From NCBI GenBank assembly GCA_017551865.1, contig JAFZKB010000029.1:1-64000 (forward strand): a DNA stretch of 64,000 nt, read 5' to 3'. This DNA is from Clostridiales bacterium (GTDB lineage: Bacteria; Bacillota; Clostridia; Saccharofermentanales; Saccharofermentanaceae). Each line of letters starts with the position of its first letter. The first letter of the stretch is position 1. The position numbers and the translations under genes are program-made. The notes under the pieces are model-generated. The model was given only the letters and a program-made list of their open reading frames with translations. It had not been told where the DNA came from and did not search any database. Below are positions 25,358 through 34,272 of this stretch, in pieces.

Positions 25358-25911
25358 AGTATCCCTTCCTTTGTCAGGTATTCTGAAAGATCCTGACGCA
25401 TACGCATAAGCATCATCCTCACTTTGCTCTCCTTGTACCCGTATCTTTTTGCCAGAGAGGCTGCAGTTTCAAGGTAGAAGTATCTTCTCATGAAGATCGT
25501 CTGCTTTTCTTCGGTCTGTTCGTGAAGGAATCGGCTGATGGCCTCGGCGAGAAGGCTGCCTTCCAGTTCTTTTTCCGCAGAAGCGGAAGAAGGGAGGCAT
25601 TCCTGCATCTCCGAGGTGAGTTCCAGTATGTAGGCCTTTCTCTTCAGACGGTTATCGGCTGTGCACCGGTTGAGCGAGATGGCGCGAACGATCCTCGTCA
25701 GAAAAGGCATCAGATAGGTCCTCGGCTCGTGAGGAGGGATCCGCTTCCAGGCTTCCATGTACGTGTCGTTCTCGCACTCCTCGGAAGTCTCATGGGAAGA
25801 AGTGATCCCGTACGAAATAAAGCGCAGGCGTGCGCCATACTTGCTGGAAGTATGCCGGATCGCACTTTCATCACGATCGAGAAAAAGGTCTACGATAGAG
25901 CTGTCATCCAT
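25354..25911 (-). CDS. ECF-like RNA polymerase sigma factor
   Basis: A 185-residue sigma-70-family protein of ECF size. Region 2 spans about 8-75 (a region-2-like SEECENDTYMEAWKRI is visible) and region 4 about 120-180 with the helix-turn-helix ETAASLAKRYGYKESKVRMM followed by LMRMRQDL. The -10-recognition part is less typical than in classical ECFs, so this may be a divergent group. It is first in a two-gene operon with an anti-sigma-like membrane protein and is divergent from the BspA-like gene. Confidence 0.82.
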   Translation of the reverse strand: MDDSSIVDLFLDRDESAIRHTSSKYGARLRFISYGITSSHETSEECENDTYMEAWKRIPPHEPRTYLMPFLTRIVRAISLNRCTADNRLKRKAYILELTSEMQECLPSSASAEKELEGSLLAEAISRFLHEQTEEKQTIFMRRYFYLETAASLAKRYGYKESKVRMMLMRMRQDLSEYLTKEGIL

Positions 25912-25990
25912 GGCTTATGCTCTCCTTACTCATCCGTCAGTTTTTTCTCTTCACCCTGCTAATCAATTCTTTTCTGCCGAGCGTCACACT

Positions 25991-26029
25991 CTTTTCGAAA
26001 AGAATCAGAATTATCGTTTTTCGAAAAAC
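25991..26029. promoter_or_regulatory. Paired TTTTCGAAAA palindromes in a divergent promoter region
   Basis: CTTTTCGAAAAG (25991-26002) and GTTTTTCGAAAAAC (26016-26029) are perfect palindromes sharing a TTTTCGAAAA core, with centres 26 bp apart. They lie in the 273-bp region between the minus-strand sigma operon and the plus-strand BspA-like gene, downstream of a minus-strand TATAAT-like box near 26040-26050. A bound regulator is likely but unidentified. Confidence 0.5.
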
Positions 26030-26184
26030 TATCGAGTCAATTATATCAGCATCTCCGAAACATTTGCGAAACAAGATAAAAAATACCTGTCATAATCTTC
26101 GAAAGCGCCCGTTTTTTACTGCCATTTCCCTTTTACCATGTTATACTGTGTAGTGGGGATGGATATATATTTGGAGGTGGTTTT

Positions 26185-29100
26185 GTGAGTAGGAAGTCAA
26201 CAAGACTTTTATTGGCATTTATTTTGCCGGTCTTAATGATTGCCGTTTCGGTGTCTGCAGTCGTCGGTCTTTCCGGCTTGTTTTCTGATAAAGAAGTTCT
26301 CGCGGATGAAGAGGTCTACACTCTCGCTGAGGGAGAGTGCTCGGTTCCATTCAGAAAGACTTATACGAAGTGCACATTTACTCCGGATACAACAGGGTAC
26401 TACGATATCCAGTCGATTGGGAATACGATTACTGCGGGCTTGATCGGCAATTCGGAGTTTGATCCCGATACTAATTGGTCAGCTATAATCGATGCCAGTT
26501 GGGGTTATGAAAGCGACCGCAACTTCCATTTACTCATAAAATTGGAAGAAGGGACACTTTATAATCTTTTTGTCGTACTGAATGCCGAACTGCCTGACGG
26601 ATCGGAAGAGATTGTTTTGCCGATCCGTATTTCAATGATCGGAACTTCCGGAAGTTGTGGAGATAATGCAACATGGTCTTATGATGAGACCACTAAAACT
26701 CTGACGTTCAGTGGTAACGGACCTATGGCTGAGCAATCGAGTGAGTATTACGTTCCGTGGTCGATCTATAAGGATCAGGTGGAATCCGTCGTGGTGGAAG
26801 ATGGTATTACCACCATCACTTCATATGCATTCTACAGATTCCCGTATCTCACTTCAGTAACGATTCCTGATAGCGTGAAAAGTATTGGCAGATATGCGTT
26901 CTATTACTGTACAGCCCTTGCTGATCTTCCTGTCATGAATGGCGTGGAGACTTTGGGAGACACTGCCTTTTACGGATGTTCGGAATTAACATCCATTGTG
27001 ATTCCGGATAATATCACGAAGATGGGCAGTTCGGTGTTTGCGTGGTGTGACCATCTGGAAAATGTAACGCTCGGTTCCGGCTTGACGGAAATCTCTTGTG
27101 GCGCGTTCGGGTATTGTACGGCTCTTTCCAGTGTGTCGGTTCCCGACGGAATAACGATATTTGACGATCGTGCATTCTCCGGATGTACCTCGCTTACCAG
27201 CATAACGATCCCCGAAGGTGTGACTTATTTGGGCGATGGCGTTTTCGATTATTGTACTATGCTTTCGGAGGTTGAGATCCCGGACAGTGTGACATATATT
27301 GGAACATATGCATTTAAATCTTGTTATGAACTGACCAGTATCAAGATACCCGATGGTGTGACCAGTATATTGTCGGAAACATTCCAATACTGCAGTAATC
27401 TGACCAGCGTTGAGATCCCGTCAAGTGTAACAAAGATTGGCTACTCCGCATTTTTTTGTTGCCAAAAACTCACAGATATAGTTATTCCTTATGGAGTGGA
27501 GAGTATTGATTCTTCCGCTTTCTACTATTGCAAAAACCTGAAGAACGTCTCGATACCGAATACGGTCGAGAGTATCGGGAACGAAGCATTTCGTGACTGT
27601 GACGCACTGGAAAGCATTTCGATTCCGGATAGCGTGGAGTACATCTATCTTTATGCATTTGCTGATTGCGATATCCTCGAAGAAGTCATATTTGGTTCGG
27701 GGCTCAAGTACATTGGTTCGGAAGCGTTCAGACAATGTCCTAATTTGAAGGAAATGAACCTGCCGGAGAGTCTGGAAGAGATTGGAAATCAGGCTTTCAT
27801 GAGTGATTCTAAACTCGAGAGCGTCTCGATTCCAAGTGGCAGTATTGGAGCAGCTGCATTCAAATACTGTTATGCGCTTTCTGATGTCACACTTGGAGAA
27901 GGAGTAACATATATTGGAGACAGTGCTTTCCTTGATCTTGATGCAATCACCCAAATAACGATCCCGAAGAGCATTTCTTCGATTGGGCCTTACGCATTTT
28001 ACGATTGTGACGGGATCACTTCCATATATATTCCCGAAAACATTACTAGGATTGAGCGCTACTCGTTCTACGACTGCGGAAAACTGGGATCTGTAACGAT
28101 TGAAGGAAGTACGACAGTTATAGAAAAATATGCTTTCTTTAATTGCAGAAATCTTTCGGAACTGATCCTTGGCGAAGGTGTCACAGAGATTGGAAGCTGC
28201 GCATTTGAATCCTGTGTCAGCCTTACGACATTAACGATCCCGGCAAGCATGAAGACGATCTATGATGCTTTTGAATACTGTGATGCTATTACAGATATTT
28301 ACTGTTATGCGAATCCGGATCACTTCTCCTGGTCGGGAAATGGAAGTTATGAGTTCCTAAGTAACAGAGCAACAAAGTGTCATGTTCTTTCTTCACTCCT
28401 CCAAAAATACATCAACAATTTCGAGAACTATGTAAATGTTACTTTTGTCGGAGATCTTGACCAAGCTGTCAACATGAATCTTGGAGCGGTGCTTTATGGT
28501 TACACTTTGAGTCTGGAAGGGGATATCGGAGTCAACTTCTACATGGATCTTTCCGGAACGGATCTCAGTGATGATGCATATGTGAAGTTTACTGTTCCGA
28601 ATGGAAATAGTACCCGCGAACAAATAGTCTATGTAAAAGATGCCGGAAAAGATATGGTAGGAGAAAAGACCTGCCACGTCTTTAAGTGCAAAGTCTCTCC
28701 TAAGGATGCGTCATCTCTGATCAAAGCACAGATTATCGACGGAGAAAACGGTAGCAAGGTATTTGCCTATTCCGTTAGACAGTATGCCGAGTTCCTCTAT
28801 TCACACAGATTTGAGAATGCGGAGTATGCGCGCGCGGCCAACCTTGTGGATGCTCTGATGTGCTACTGTACATGTGCTCAGGATTATTTCAACGTTGCAC
28901 GTGAACGTTTTGATTACGAATGGAAGAATTTCTTCCAGATCGGAAATGTTGTGATCAATGCACCGGAGAAGATCGTCGCTCTGGATAATGTTCCGGGTGT
29001 GACATTCGTGGGTGCAAAGCTTTCACTTCGATCGGAGACCGAACTCAAGCTTTACTTCCTCTGTGAAGACGATACGACGTTCTCCTGCGCAAATGGCGAT

Positions 29101-29361
29101 ATTGAGACGATCACGGACGGCGAGTATAAAGTCGTGGTGGTCAGGAACATCAACGCCAGAGATATCGGCGAGAGCTTCCAGATCAAGGCGATCCGCGGTA
29201 CGAATACCGGCCTTGTGAAGTACAGTATCCTGAACTACTGTGACAGCGTGGTCAATTCTTCTGAGTATTCGGATCTTCTGAAGGATACGGTCAGATCGCT
29301 GGTCTACTATTACCATGAGACGGTGAAATACGGTGCAAACGGAGGAAGTAACAATGCGTAA
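26185..29361 (+). CDS. Large BspA-like leucine-rich-repeat surface protein
   Basis: A 1058-residue exported protein. The signal peptide (about 1-38) and an N-terminal beta domain are followed, from about residue 150, by a short CGDNATWSYD-type domain. About twenty BspA/LRR_5 repeats of 23 residues come next (LTSVTIPDSVKSIGRYAF and variants) up to about residue 700. A C-terminal domain of about 330 residues, beginning VNMNLGAVLYGYTLSLEGD, lacks repeats. Proteins of this family in gut and oral anaerobes bind host or bacterial surfaces; anchoring here is not evident. The start is GTG at 26185, close after GGAGGTGG. Its last codons overlap a 39-residue acidic peptide gene. Confidence 0.88.
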   Translation: MSRKSTRLLLAFILPVLMIAVSVSAVVGLSGLFSDKEVLADEEVYTLAEGECSVPFRKTYTKCTFTPDTTGYYDIQSIGNTITAGLIGNSEFDPDTNWSAIIDASWGYESDRNFHLLIKLEEGTLYNLFVVLNAELPDGSEEIVLPIRISMIGTSGSCGDNATWSYDETTKTLTFSGNGPMAEQSSEYYVPWSIYKDQVESVVVEDGITTITSYAFYRFPYLTSVTIPDSVKSIGRYAFYYCTALADLPVMNGVETLGDTAFYGCSELTSIVIPDNITKMGSSVFAWCDHLENVTLGSGLTEISCGAFGYCTALSSVSVPDGITIFDDRAFSGCTSLTSITIPEGVTYLGDGVFDYCTMLSEVEIPDSVTYIGTYAFKSCYELTSIKIPDGVTSILSETFQYCSNLTSVEIPSSVTKIGYSAFFCCQKLTDIVIPYGVESIDSSAFYYCKNLKNVSIPNTVESIGNEAFRDCDALESISIPDSVEYIYLYAFADCDILEEVIFGSGLKYIGSEAFRQCPNLKEMNLPESLEEIGNQAFMSDSKLESVSIPSGSIGAAAFKYCYALSDVTLGEGVTYIGDSAFLDLDAITQITIPKSISSIGPYAFYDCDGITSIYIPENITRIERYSFYDCGKLGSVTIEGSTTVIEKYAFFNCRNLSELILGEGVTEIGSCAFESCVSLTTLTIPASMKTIYDAFEYCDAITDIYCYANPDHFSWSGNGSYEFLSNRATKCHVLSSLLQKYINNFENYVNVTFVGDLDQAVNMNLGAVLYGYTLSLEGDIGVNFYMDLSGTDLSDDAYVKFTVPNGNSTREQIVYVKDAGKDMVGEKTCHVFKCKVSPKDASSLIKAQIIDGENGSKVFAYSVRQYAEFLYSHRFENAEYARAANLVDALMCYCTCAQDYFNVARERFDYEWKNFFQIGNVVINAPEKIVALDNVPGVTFVGAKLSLRSETELKLYFLCEDDTTFSCANGDIETITDGEYKVVVVRNINARDIGESFQIKAIRGTNTGLVKYSILNYCDSVVNSSEYSDLLKDTVRSLVYYYHETVKYGANGGSNNA

Positions 29362-29473
29362 GGAAGAATACAGTGAATTAGAATTGGAGATCATCCTTTT
29401 TGAAGCGGAAGATGTGATCATGACGAGCTATGACACAGATGACAGCGATGATACTCCGCTGGTAAAAGAATAA
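29354..29473 (+). CDS. 39-residue acidic peptide following the BspA-like gene
   Basis: An ATG at 29354, 8 nt after GGAGGAAG, opens a 39-codon frame overlapping the BspA-like gene by 8 nt. The product, beginning MRKEEYSELELEIILFEAED, continues with VIMTSYDTDDSDDTPLVKE: acidic, with a hydrophobic stretch followed by a Thr/Ser/Asp-rich tail. Short peptides with an FEAEDVI-like core are, as I recall, frequent next to exported proteins in gut Clostridia, but no function is known to me. The overlap, good start signal and terminator right after it argue it is a real gene. Confidence 0.65.
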   Translation: MRKEEYSELELEIILFEAEDVIMTSYDTDDSDDTPLVKE

Positions 29474-29498
29474 GTGCTTCGGTATAAAAAAGTAAATG

Positions 29499-29538
29499 AA
29501 GTGATCCTTTCCGTTTTTTCGGGGAGGATCACTTTTTT
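29499..29538 (+). terminator. Strong intrinsic terminator
   Basis: AAGTGATCCTTTCC pairs with GGGGAGGATCACTT (G-U allowed) and is followed by TTTTT. It ends the BspA-like transcript. Confidence 0.9.
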
Positions 29539-29660
29539 ATGCGCCATCGATTCCGGCGTTTTATGTTTTTCCGGCAATGGTATATAATTTAGGCATGGGG
29601 GTTGTTTAGGAGAAGACTCTTTTAGGAAAGTACGGCCTTTTGGGCCGGCAGGAGGCGCAC

Positions 29661-30731
29661 ATGACAGGAAGGGCAGGGAAAGCCGCTTTACTGTACTTTT
29701 TTATCCACTTTATGCTGGAAGTGGTGTGCTTCTTTATGCTGTACCGCATCATCGGCGATCCCGTTTTCATTTCCGTAGTCGCGACGATCTATAACGCGGT
29801 CGCTTTCGTGCCGCAGCTTCTTTTCGGATCGCTTCGTGATCTTCTTCAAAAGTTCCATCCGGGCATCGTGGGTGTGCCGTTTCTTCTTTCCGGATTCCTC
29901 CTTTACTTTATTCTGGATGCGACAGGCATCCTCTTCTGGGTATCACTGGTCCTTCTTTGTATTGGAAATGCACTCGTCCATATCTCCGGCGCGGAACTGA
30001 CGATCCGCACTTCCGGCGGAAAACTCTCGCCGGTCGCGATCTTCGTCAGCGGCGGCTCCTTCGGCCTGATCACAGGCCAGGTCCTCGCGGGCACGGGACT
30101 TTCTTTCTGGTGGATCGCACTTACGGCGGCAATCATGATGCCGCTGGTCATTATCGGAGAGACCCTTTATAAAGGAAATCCGGAAGAAAATGAAGAGTGC
30201 TCGGGCTTTAACTATACGGTCCCCAAGCGCGTGGCCATCGTCGTCATCGCCGCCGCTTTTGTGATCGTGACCATCCGCTCGTATGTGGGATACGGGATCC
30301 CCGTATCCTGGAAAACGACACTTGTTGAGGCGGTGCTGCTATATGTATTTATGGGGATCGGGAAAGCCCTCGGCGGGATCTTATCGGATACGATCGGCAT
30401 CAGAAAGACCGCATTCATCAGCATCATCGGCGCGATGCCGTTCCTGGTGTTCGGCGACCGCATCATGATCATCTCCCTGATCGGGATCATGTTCTTCAGC
30501 ATGACGATGCCGGTGGCACTCGGGATGATCCTTTCCGTGCTGAAGATCTCACCTGGCGCGGCCTTCGGTGTTACGACGGTCGGTCTTTTCATGGGGACCG
30601 TGATCGCGGCATACCTTAAGACCGACAGCTTACTTATGAACTGTATGATCATCGTACTCGCTTCGGCGGTATGTTTCTTATTGGCACATTATATCTTACG
30701 ACCGGATAAGGAGGAAGAAGATTATGTGTAA
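29661..30731 (+). CDS. Major-facilitator-like membrane transporter
   Basis: A 356-residue integral membrane protein with ten to twelve hydrophobic helices and the MFS-like loop motif FGSLRDLLQ after helix 2 and GKALGGILSDTIGIRK after the seventh. The substrate is unknown. ATG at 29661 follows GGAGGCGCAC. Its end overlaps the next small membrane-protein gene by 8 nt, and two more small membrane proteins follow, so it heads a four-gene unit. Confidence 0.8.
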   Translation: MTGRAGKAALLYFFIHFMLEVVCFFMLYRIIGDPVFISVVATIYNAVAFVPQLLFGSLRDLLQKFHPGIVGVPFLLSGFLLYFILDATGILFWVSLVLLCIGNALVHISGAELTIRTSGGKLSPVAIFVSGGSFGLITGQVLAGTGLSFWWIALTAAIMMPLVIIGETLYKGNPEENEECSGFNYTVPKRVAIVVIAAAFVIVTIRSYVGYGIPVSWKTTLVEAVLLYVFMGIGKALGGILSDTIGIRKTAFISIIGAMPFLVFGDRIMIISLIGIMFFSMTMPVALGMILSVLKISPGAAFGVTTVGLFMGTVIAAYLKTDSLLMNCMIIVLASAVCFLLAHYILRPDKEEEDYV

Positions 30732-30882
30732 CGTAACACTGGATGCGGCGGGAGCAGCGCTCATCCCCATTATGTTGCTGGGTTTCGTTTTTTGCGGAGT
30801 GGTAGTCACGGTTCTGATCGCGCTTGTTATCATTCTCTGTACAAGGAAAAAGAACGAAAAGAACAAGTGGAAGAACAAGTAA
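30724..30882 (+). CDS. 52-residue single-pass membrane protein
   Basis: The ATG lies in the last codons of the transporter gene (8-nt overlap), preceded by GGAGGAAGA. The product has a short N-terminal part, one long hydrophobic helix (about 10-40) and a Lys/Asn-rich cytoplasmic tail (RKKNEKNKWKNK). It is probably a small accessory subunit or an independent small membrane protein; no family recognised. Confidence 0.6.
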   Translation: MCNVTLDAAGAALIPIMLLGFVFCGVVVTVLIALVIILCTRKKNEKNKWKNK

Positions 30883-30969
30883 GATCACGGATCTTTTCGG
30901 GAAGAAGCATATAAAAGAACAATGCATGGACGAACCGTGTAAGAAAGAGACATCTAAGGAGGAACGAAT

Positions 30970-31170
30970 ATGTTACGTGTTTTACTGGACATTGCCCCGA
31001 GGCCGAAGGAAACTTCTAGCGATAACACGACGATCATCATTATGGGAATCGTTGTCGCGGTTCTGATCGTGGCAGGTGTGGCCATCACGCTCGCTGTGCG
31101 CAAGAAAAAGGCGAAAGCGGCGGGGAATGCGGACGCCGCTGAAAAGACGAACGGGGATATGAATGGTTGA
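30970..31170 (+). CDS. 66-residue single-pass membrane protein
   Basis: After AAGGAGGAACG an ATG opens a 66-codon frame. The product has a short Pro-containing leader (LDIAPRPKETSSDN), one hydrophobic helix (about 20-43) and a Lys/Ala-rich tail. The stop overlaps the next membrane-protein gene by 8 nt, indicating translational coupling. Its layout repeats that of the 52-residue protein before it. Confidence 0.65.
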   Translation: MLRVLLDIAPRPKETSSDNTTIIIMGIVVAVLIVAGVAITLAVRKKKAKAAGNADAAEKTNGDMNG

Positions 31171-31513
31171 GATCGTAAAGACTTTCGCCCTGTGCTTTGT
31201 TTTGACGGTGATACTCGAAGAGCTCACCGCGCTGATCCTCGGCGTGCGGACGAAAATGGACTTTTTCATGATCTTTGTGGTAAACATGCTCACCAATCCG
31301 GCAGTGGTTTTCCTGAGCATGGTGTTCTATAGCTATACGCCGATTCCGTGGGTACATTATATCGGTGTGCTGGAGCTCATCGCCTTTTTCGTGGAAGCGA
31401 AGATCTATAAAGACCTGCTCGACTTTAAAAGATTCTCTCCCTACCGAGTGTCGTTTTATCTGAATCTGGTGTCCTTTACCATCGGCACTTCAATCGTGTA
31501 CCTTCTGCAATAA
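31163..31513 (+). CDS. Four-helix membrane protein, unknown
   Basis: A 116-residue hydrophobic protein with about four helices: VKTFALCFVLTVILEELTAL, then a segment starting FFMIFVVNML, one around HYIGVLELIAFF, and the end FYLNLVSFTIGTSIVYLL. Polar residues (Glu, Asn) inside helices suggest a transport or signalling role rather than a simple anchor. It is coupled to the preceding 66-residue protein by an 8-nt overlap. Confidence 0.65.
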   Translation: MVEIVKTFALCFVLTVILEELTALILGVRTKMDFFMIFVVNMLTNPAVVFLSMVFYSYTPIPWVHYIGVLELIAFFVEAKIYKDLLDFKRFSPYRVSFYLNLVSFTIGTSIVYLLQ

Positions 31514-31534
31514 ATGATGCTGAAATCTTTTCTC

Positions 31535-31577
31535 TGACCACCCAATAAACCTCTTCCGTCATTCGTCTAAAGGGCAG
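31535..31577 (+). promoter_or_regulatory. ECF-type promoter of the sigma-sensor fusion gene
   Basis: TGACCACCCAATAA (31535-31548) and CGTCTA (31564-31569) followed by AAGGGCAGA match, in sequence and exact spacing, the region before the next gene (32917-32957). ACCA to CGTCTA is 27 nt in both. CGTC-type -10 boxes are typical of ECF sigma factors. Confidence 0.75.
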
Positions 31578-31603
31578 ATGCGGATAAACAGGAGGCAATC
31601 AAC

Positions 31604-32863
31604 ATGACAAACCAGGAACTCGAAAAGATCTACAATGACTCATACCGCGCGGTGTACTGGACGGCCATGTCTTTTCTTAAGAACGAGGCCGATGCCGAAG
31701 ATATCGTACAGGAAACTTTTCTCGCCCTGATCAAGTCCTACGACACGATCGCCGATAAGAGCAAGGTAAACGCCTGGCTGAAGAAGACGGCAGCCAATAA
31801 GTGTCTGGACCGGATCAAGCTGACGAAGACGGTCAATGTGGAGGACGAATTCTTCGAAAATGTCGAAGATGTGGCGGAGGATTTCCTTCCGGACTCCCTC
31901 GTCGAATCGGCCGAGATGAGAAAAGTGATCATGGACATCATCGAGAAGTCTTTGTCGGAAGAGATCAGAAAAACGCTCATCCTCTACTATTTCGATAAAA
32001 TGACGACAAAAGAGATCTCCGAAGTTCTTGGTGTTCCTCAGGGAACCATTCTGTGGCGTCTTAACTACGCCAAGAAGAAGATCAAGAAGGAGGTCGAGAA
32101 ATATGAAAAAGATAATGATACGAAACTGTTTATGGTCGTGCCGTTCTTAACGAAGCTTTTTACAAAAGAAGCGGAACAGGTGCTATTCAAGCCCATGCCT
32201 GCTTCGTTGCTCAGCCAACTGTCCGCATCTGCTGAAGCTGCCGCAGGAAAAGCCTCGTCTACTGTCATTTCTGAAACCGTGAAAAAAGGGGCATCAAGCA
32301 CGATAAAGAAAGTGATCATCGGAAGCCTCATCGCTGTCGTTGCCGCCGGCGCCATCATCGGAATCTCCGTAGGATATGCGAAGCATACATCCCCCCAAAA
32401 GAATGATAAGAATGCGCGCATAACGGAGCAAAACGACGGTCGCGGGAAAAATGACCGGGAAGAGGGAGCGATCACCGCTTCGGATAACGGAGTCACTCAT
32501 CACGCAGAACCTTCCGGGGTGGTCTCGGGCGATTCGATCTATGTCTGCATGGAAGGTATGACCGCAAAGGAGTGTGTCGACAACATCTGGAAGACCACGA
32601 ATGTGTATACAGGCATGACCCGAGATGAGTATTCCCATGTCCGTCTGGCGATCCATCTGGATGACGAGGCATTCACTGATGAATTGCTCGAAAAGATCAT
32701 CGAGCGGTATCAGGCAGAAGGGTACGAAGTCAAACAGGATACCGGACCCGATTCGTTTCGGAGAGTCATAAAATTTGCGGGATACGGAAGGACGTTTGAA
32801 GTGCATAGATACTCCATATCCTTCCCTGTGATCGAAATGAGGATTCCACTTATCGGAAAATAG
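31604..32863 (+). CDS. ECF sigma factor fused to a transmembrane segment and extracytoplasmic domain
   Basis: A 419-residue protein. Residues 1-170 are a complete ECF sigma factor: region 2 with NEADAEDIVQETFLALIKSY, and region 4 with MTTKEISEVLGVPQGTILWR. A helical linker (about 175-235) leads to one transmembrane helix (IIGSLIAVVAAGAIIGISVG, about 243-262). A charged linker then leads to a C-terminal domain (about 310-419) beginning MEGMTAKECVDNIWKTTNVY. That domain is related to those of the following lipoprotein, whose first unit begins LDGMSSDEIVENLWKATHVK. The fusion would allow a membrane-tethered sigma factor controlled by an external signal without a separate anti-sigma factor. Confidence 0.88.
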   Translation: MTNQELEKIYNDSYRAVYWTAMSFLKNEADAEDIVQETFLALIKSYDTIADKSKVNAWLKKTAANKCLDRIKLTKTVNVEDEFFENVEDVAEDFLPDSLVESAEMRKVIMDIIEKSLSEEIRKTLILYYFDKMTTKEISEVLGVPQGTILWRLNYAKKKIKKEVEKYEKDNDTKLFMVVPFLTKLFTKEAEQVLFKPMPASLLSQLSASAEAAAGKASSTVISETVKKGASSTIKKVIIGSLIAVVAAGAIIGISVGYAKHTSPQKNDKNARITEQNDGRGKNDREEGAITASDNGVTHHAEPSGVVSGDSIYVCMEGMTAKECVDNIWKTTNVYTGMTRDEYSHVRLAIHLDDEAFTDELLEKIIERYQAEGYEVKQDTGPDSFRRVIKFAGYGRTFEVHRYSISFPVIEMRIPLIGK

Positions 32864-32916
32864 GATGATCTTCTCCGCTCATAGGAGAAAAAATCCGGTT
32901 TTGAAAAATTTTTCTC

Positions 32917-32957
32917 GAACCATCCAATAATTCACATCAGTTATTCGTCTATAGGGC
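32917..32957 (+). promoter_or_regulatory. Second copy of the ECF-type promoter
   Basis: GAACCATCCAATAA (32917-32930), then CGTCTA (32946-32951) and TAGGGCAGA. It matches the promoter of the sigma-sensor fusion with identical spacing, so the lipoprotein gene behind it is a probable target of that sigma factor. Confidence 0.75.
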
Positions 32958-32994
32958 AGAAGCGAATAGCAGTGAACAAGAAAGGATGGGAATT

Positions 32995-34198
32995 ATGAAA
33001 AAGAAAACAATCATCAGAATCATTGCAGCAGTAGTGGCAGTAGGGTCTCTCGCAGGAACAGCAGGCTGTAAATCGGCGGGAAAGGACGATCGGGAAAACA
33101 CCACGAAGATTTCGAATCCGATCTCAACAAATGATCTCACCGTTGACGATACAGCGGATACGTCCGGCCTAAAAGATGTAACGGTAGAAGAGAAAGAAAA
33201 GCCGATCACCGACGATTCAATCATTATTCGTCTGGATGGGATGAGCTCGGATGAGATCGTCGAGAATCTGTGGAAGGCGACCCATGTAAAAGAAGGCATG
33301 TACAGCGAGGACTTTTACGAAAGGGTCATTATAGATGGCTGCAGGCTTTTCAATAAGAGAAATGACGATTTCAGCTGGTTCTTCACTGAAGACTCTTCTG
33401 ACACCATTCGCTATATCAGTAGGATCTCTGTCTTTTCCGGCATGAAGTGTGATCCTGATTTTGTCGGATCCGGCCGGGTCGTCCTGGAGCTGCATATTGA
33501 AGAAAAGGAGTATGCCTTCGAGGTGGCGGAAGCCATCGTAGAGAGGATCCAGTCGGAAGGTTATGAGATCCATCTAAACAGGAAAAGCGGCGAGAATGAA
33601 GACACCTGGTATGTAGGGTTTCAAAAAGATAGGCAGACCTGCACATTGCAAGTCAACAAAATCGCGGACTATGTAATCAATTTCGATTTTCCGATCATTG
33701 CAAGTGATCAATTCACTGAAACGTCGAAAGAAAAAGCAGAGCCGACAGAGAGTGAAGACCCGCTGGCGAAGTATGACTTACCGTTAGACGGCCTGTCGGA
33801 TCAGGAGATCTTCGAATTCTGCCACAGAACATTGACTTTGGAACTGATCGATGGCGAAAGCTCTGAGGACCTTGAAAAAAGACTTCCTTCTGTAGTAGAG
33901 ATGGACAGGCATCCTTACTCCGTGAGCATGGATGCCAGCCTGGATTACGGGTACGGGACTCCTCTCGATTCGGGGATCTGCATGACGGAAGTGGCGAGGA
34001 ACTGTATGAGTACTTCAAAGAACAGTATGCTGCTATGTATCCGGGAACCGAGATCAAATACTTGAAAGACGAATATGATTACTAGTTCGATTTCAGGATA
34101 AAAACAGAAGACGGCTTGTTTGCCCATGCGCGTATCACCCATTTCAGAGACGGACATGACGAGCTTTTCGTCGAAGAGGCACATCATATTGTCGATTG
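32995..34198 (+). pseudogene. Lipoprotein with two sensor-like domains, frameshifted near the end
   Basis: The intact part (32995-34065) encodes a lipoprotein (lipobox GTAGC, Cys-23) with one complete domain related to the C-terminus of the upstream sigma fusion and the start of a second. Around 33955-33965 the reading frame shifts: two frames further on, the sequence continues sensibly as GDLHDGSGEELYEYFKEQY, meets a TAG at 34084, then runs on as FRIKTEDGLFAHARITHFRD to a stop at 34198. So the second domain is broken by a frameshift and a nonsense codon. ATG at 32995 is preferred over 32986, which lies inside the site AAAGGATGGG. Confidence 0.75.
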
Positions 34199-34224
34199 AG
34201 TCTGACATGGTATTAATGAGATTA

Positions 34225-34265
34225 AAAAACCTGAAAGCGAGAGTTGATCCTGCTTTCAGGTTTTT
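34225..34265. terminator. Bidirectional intrinsic terminator
   Basis: A perfect 14-bp stem (34225-34238 with 34252-34265) has A-runs on one side and T-runs on the other, so it works on both strands. It can end the damaged lipoprotein transcript on plus and the tRNA transcript on minus. Confidence 0.9.
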
Positions 34266-34272
34266 GTATGTC

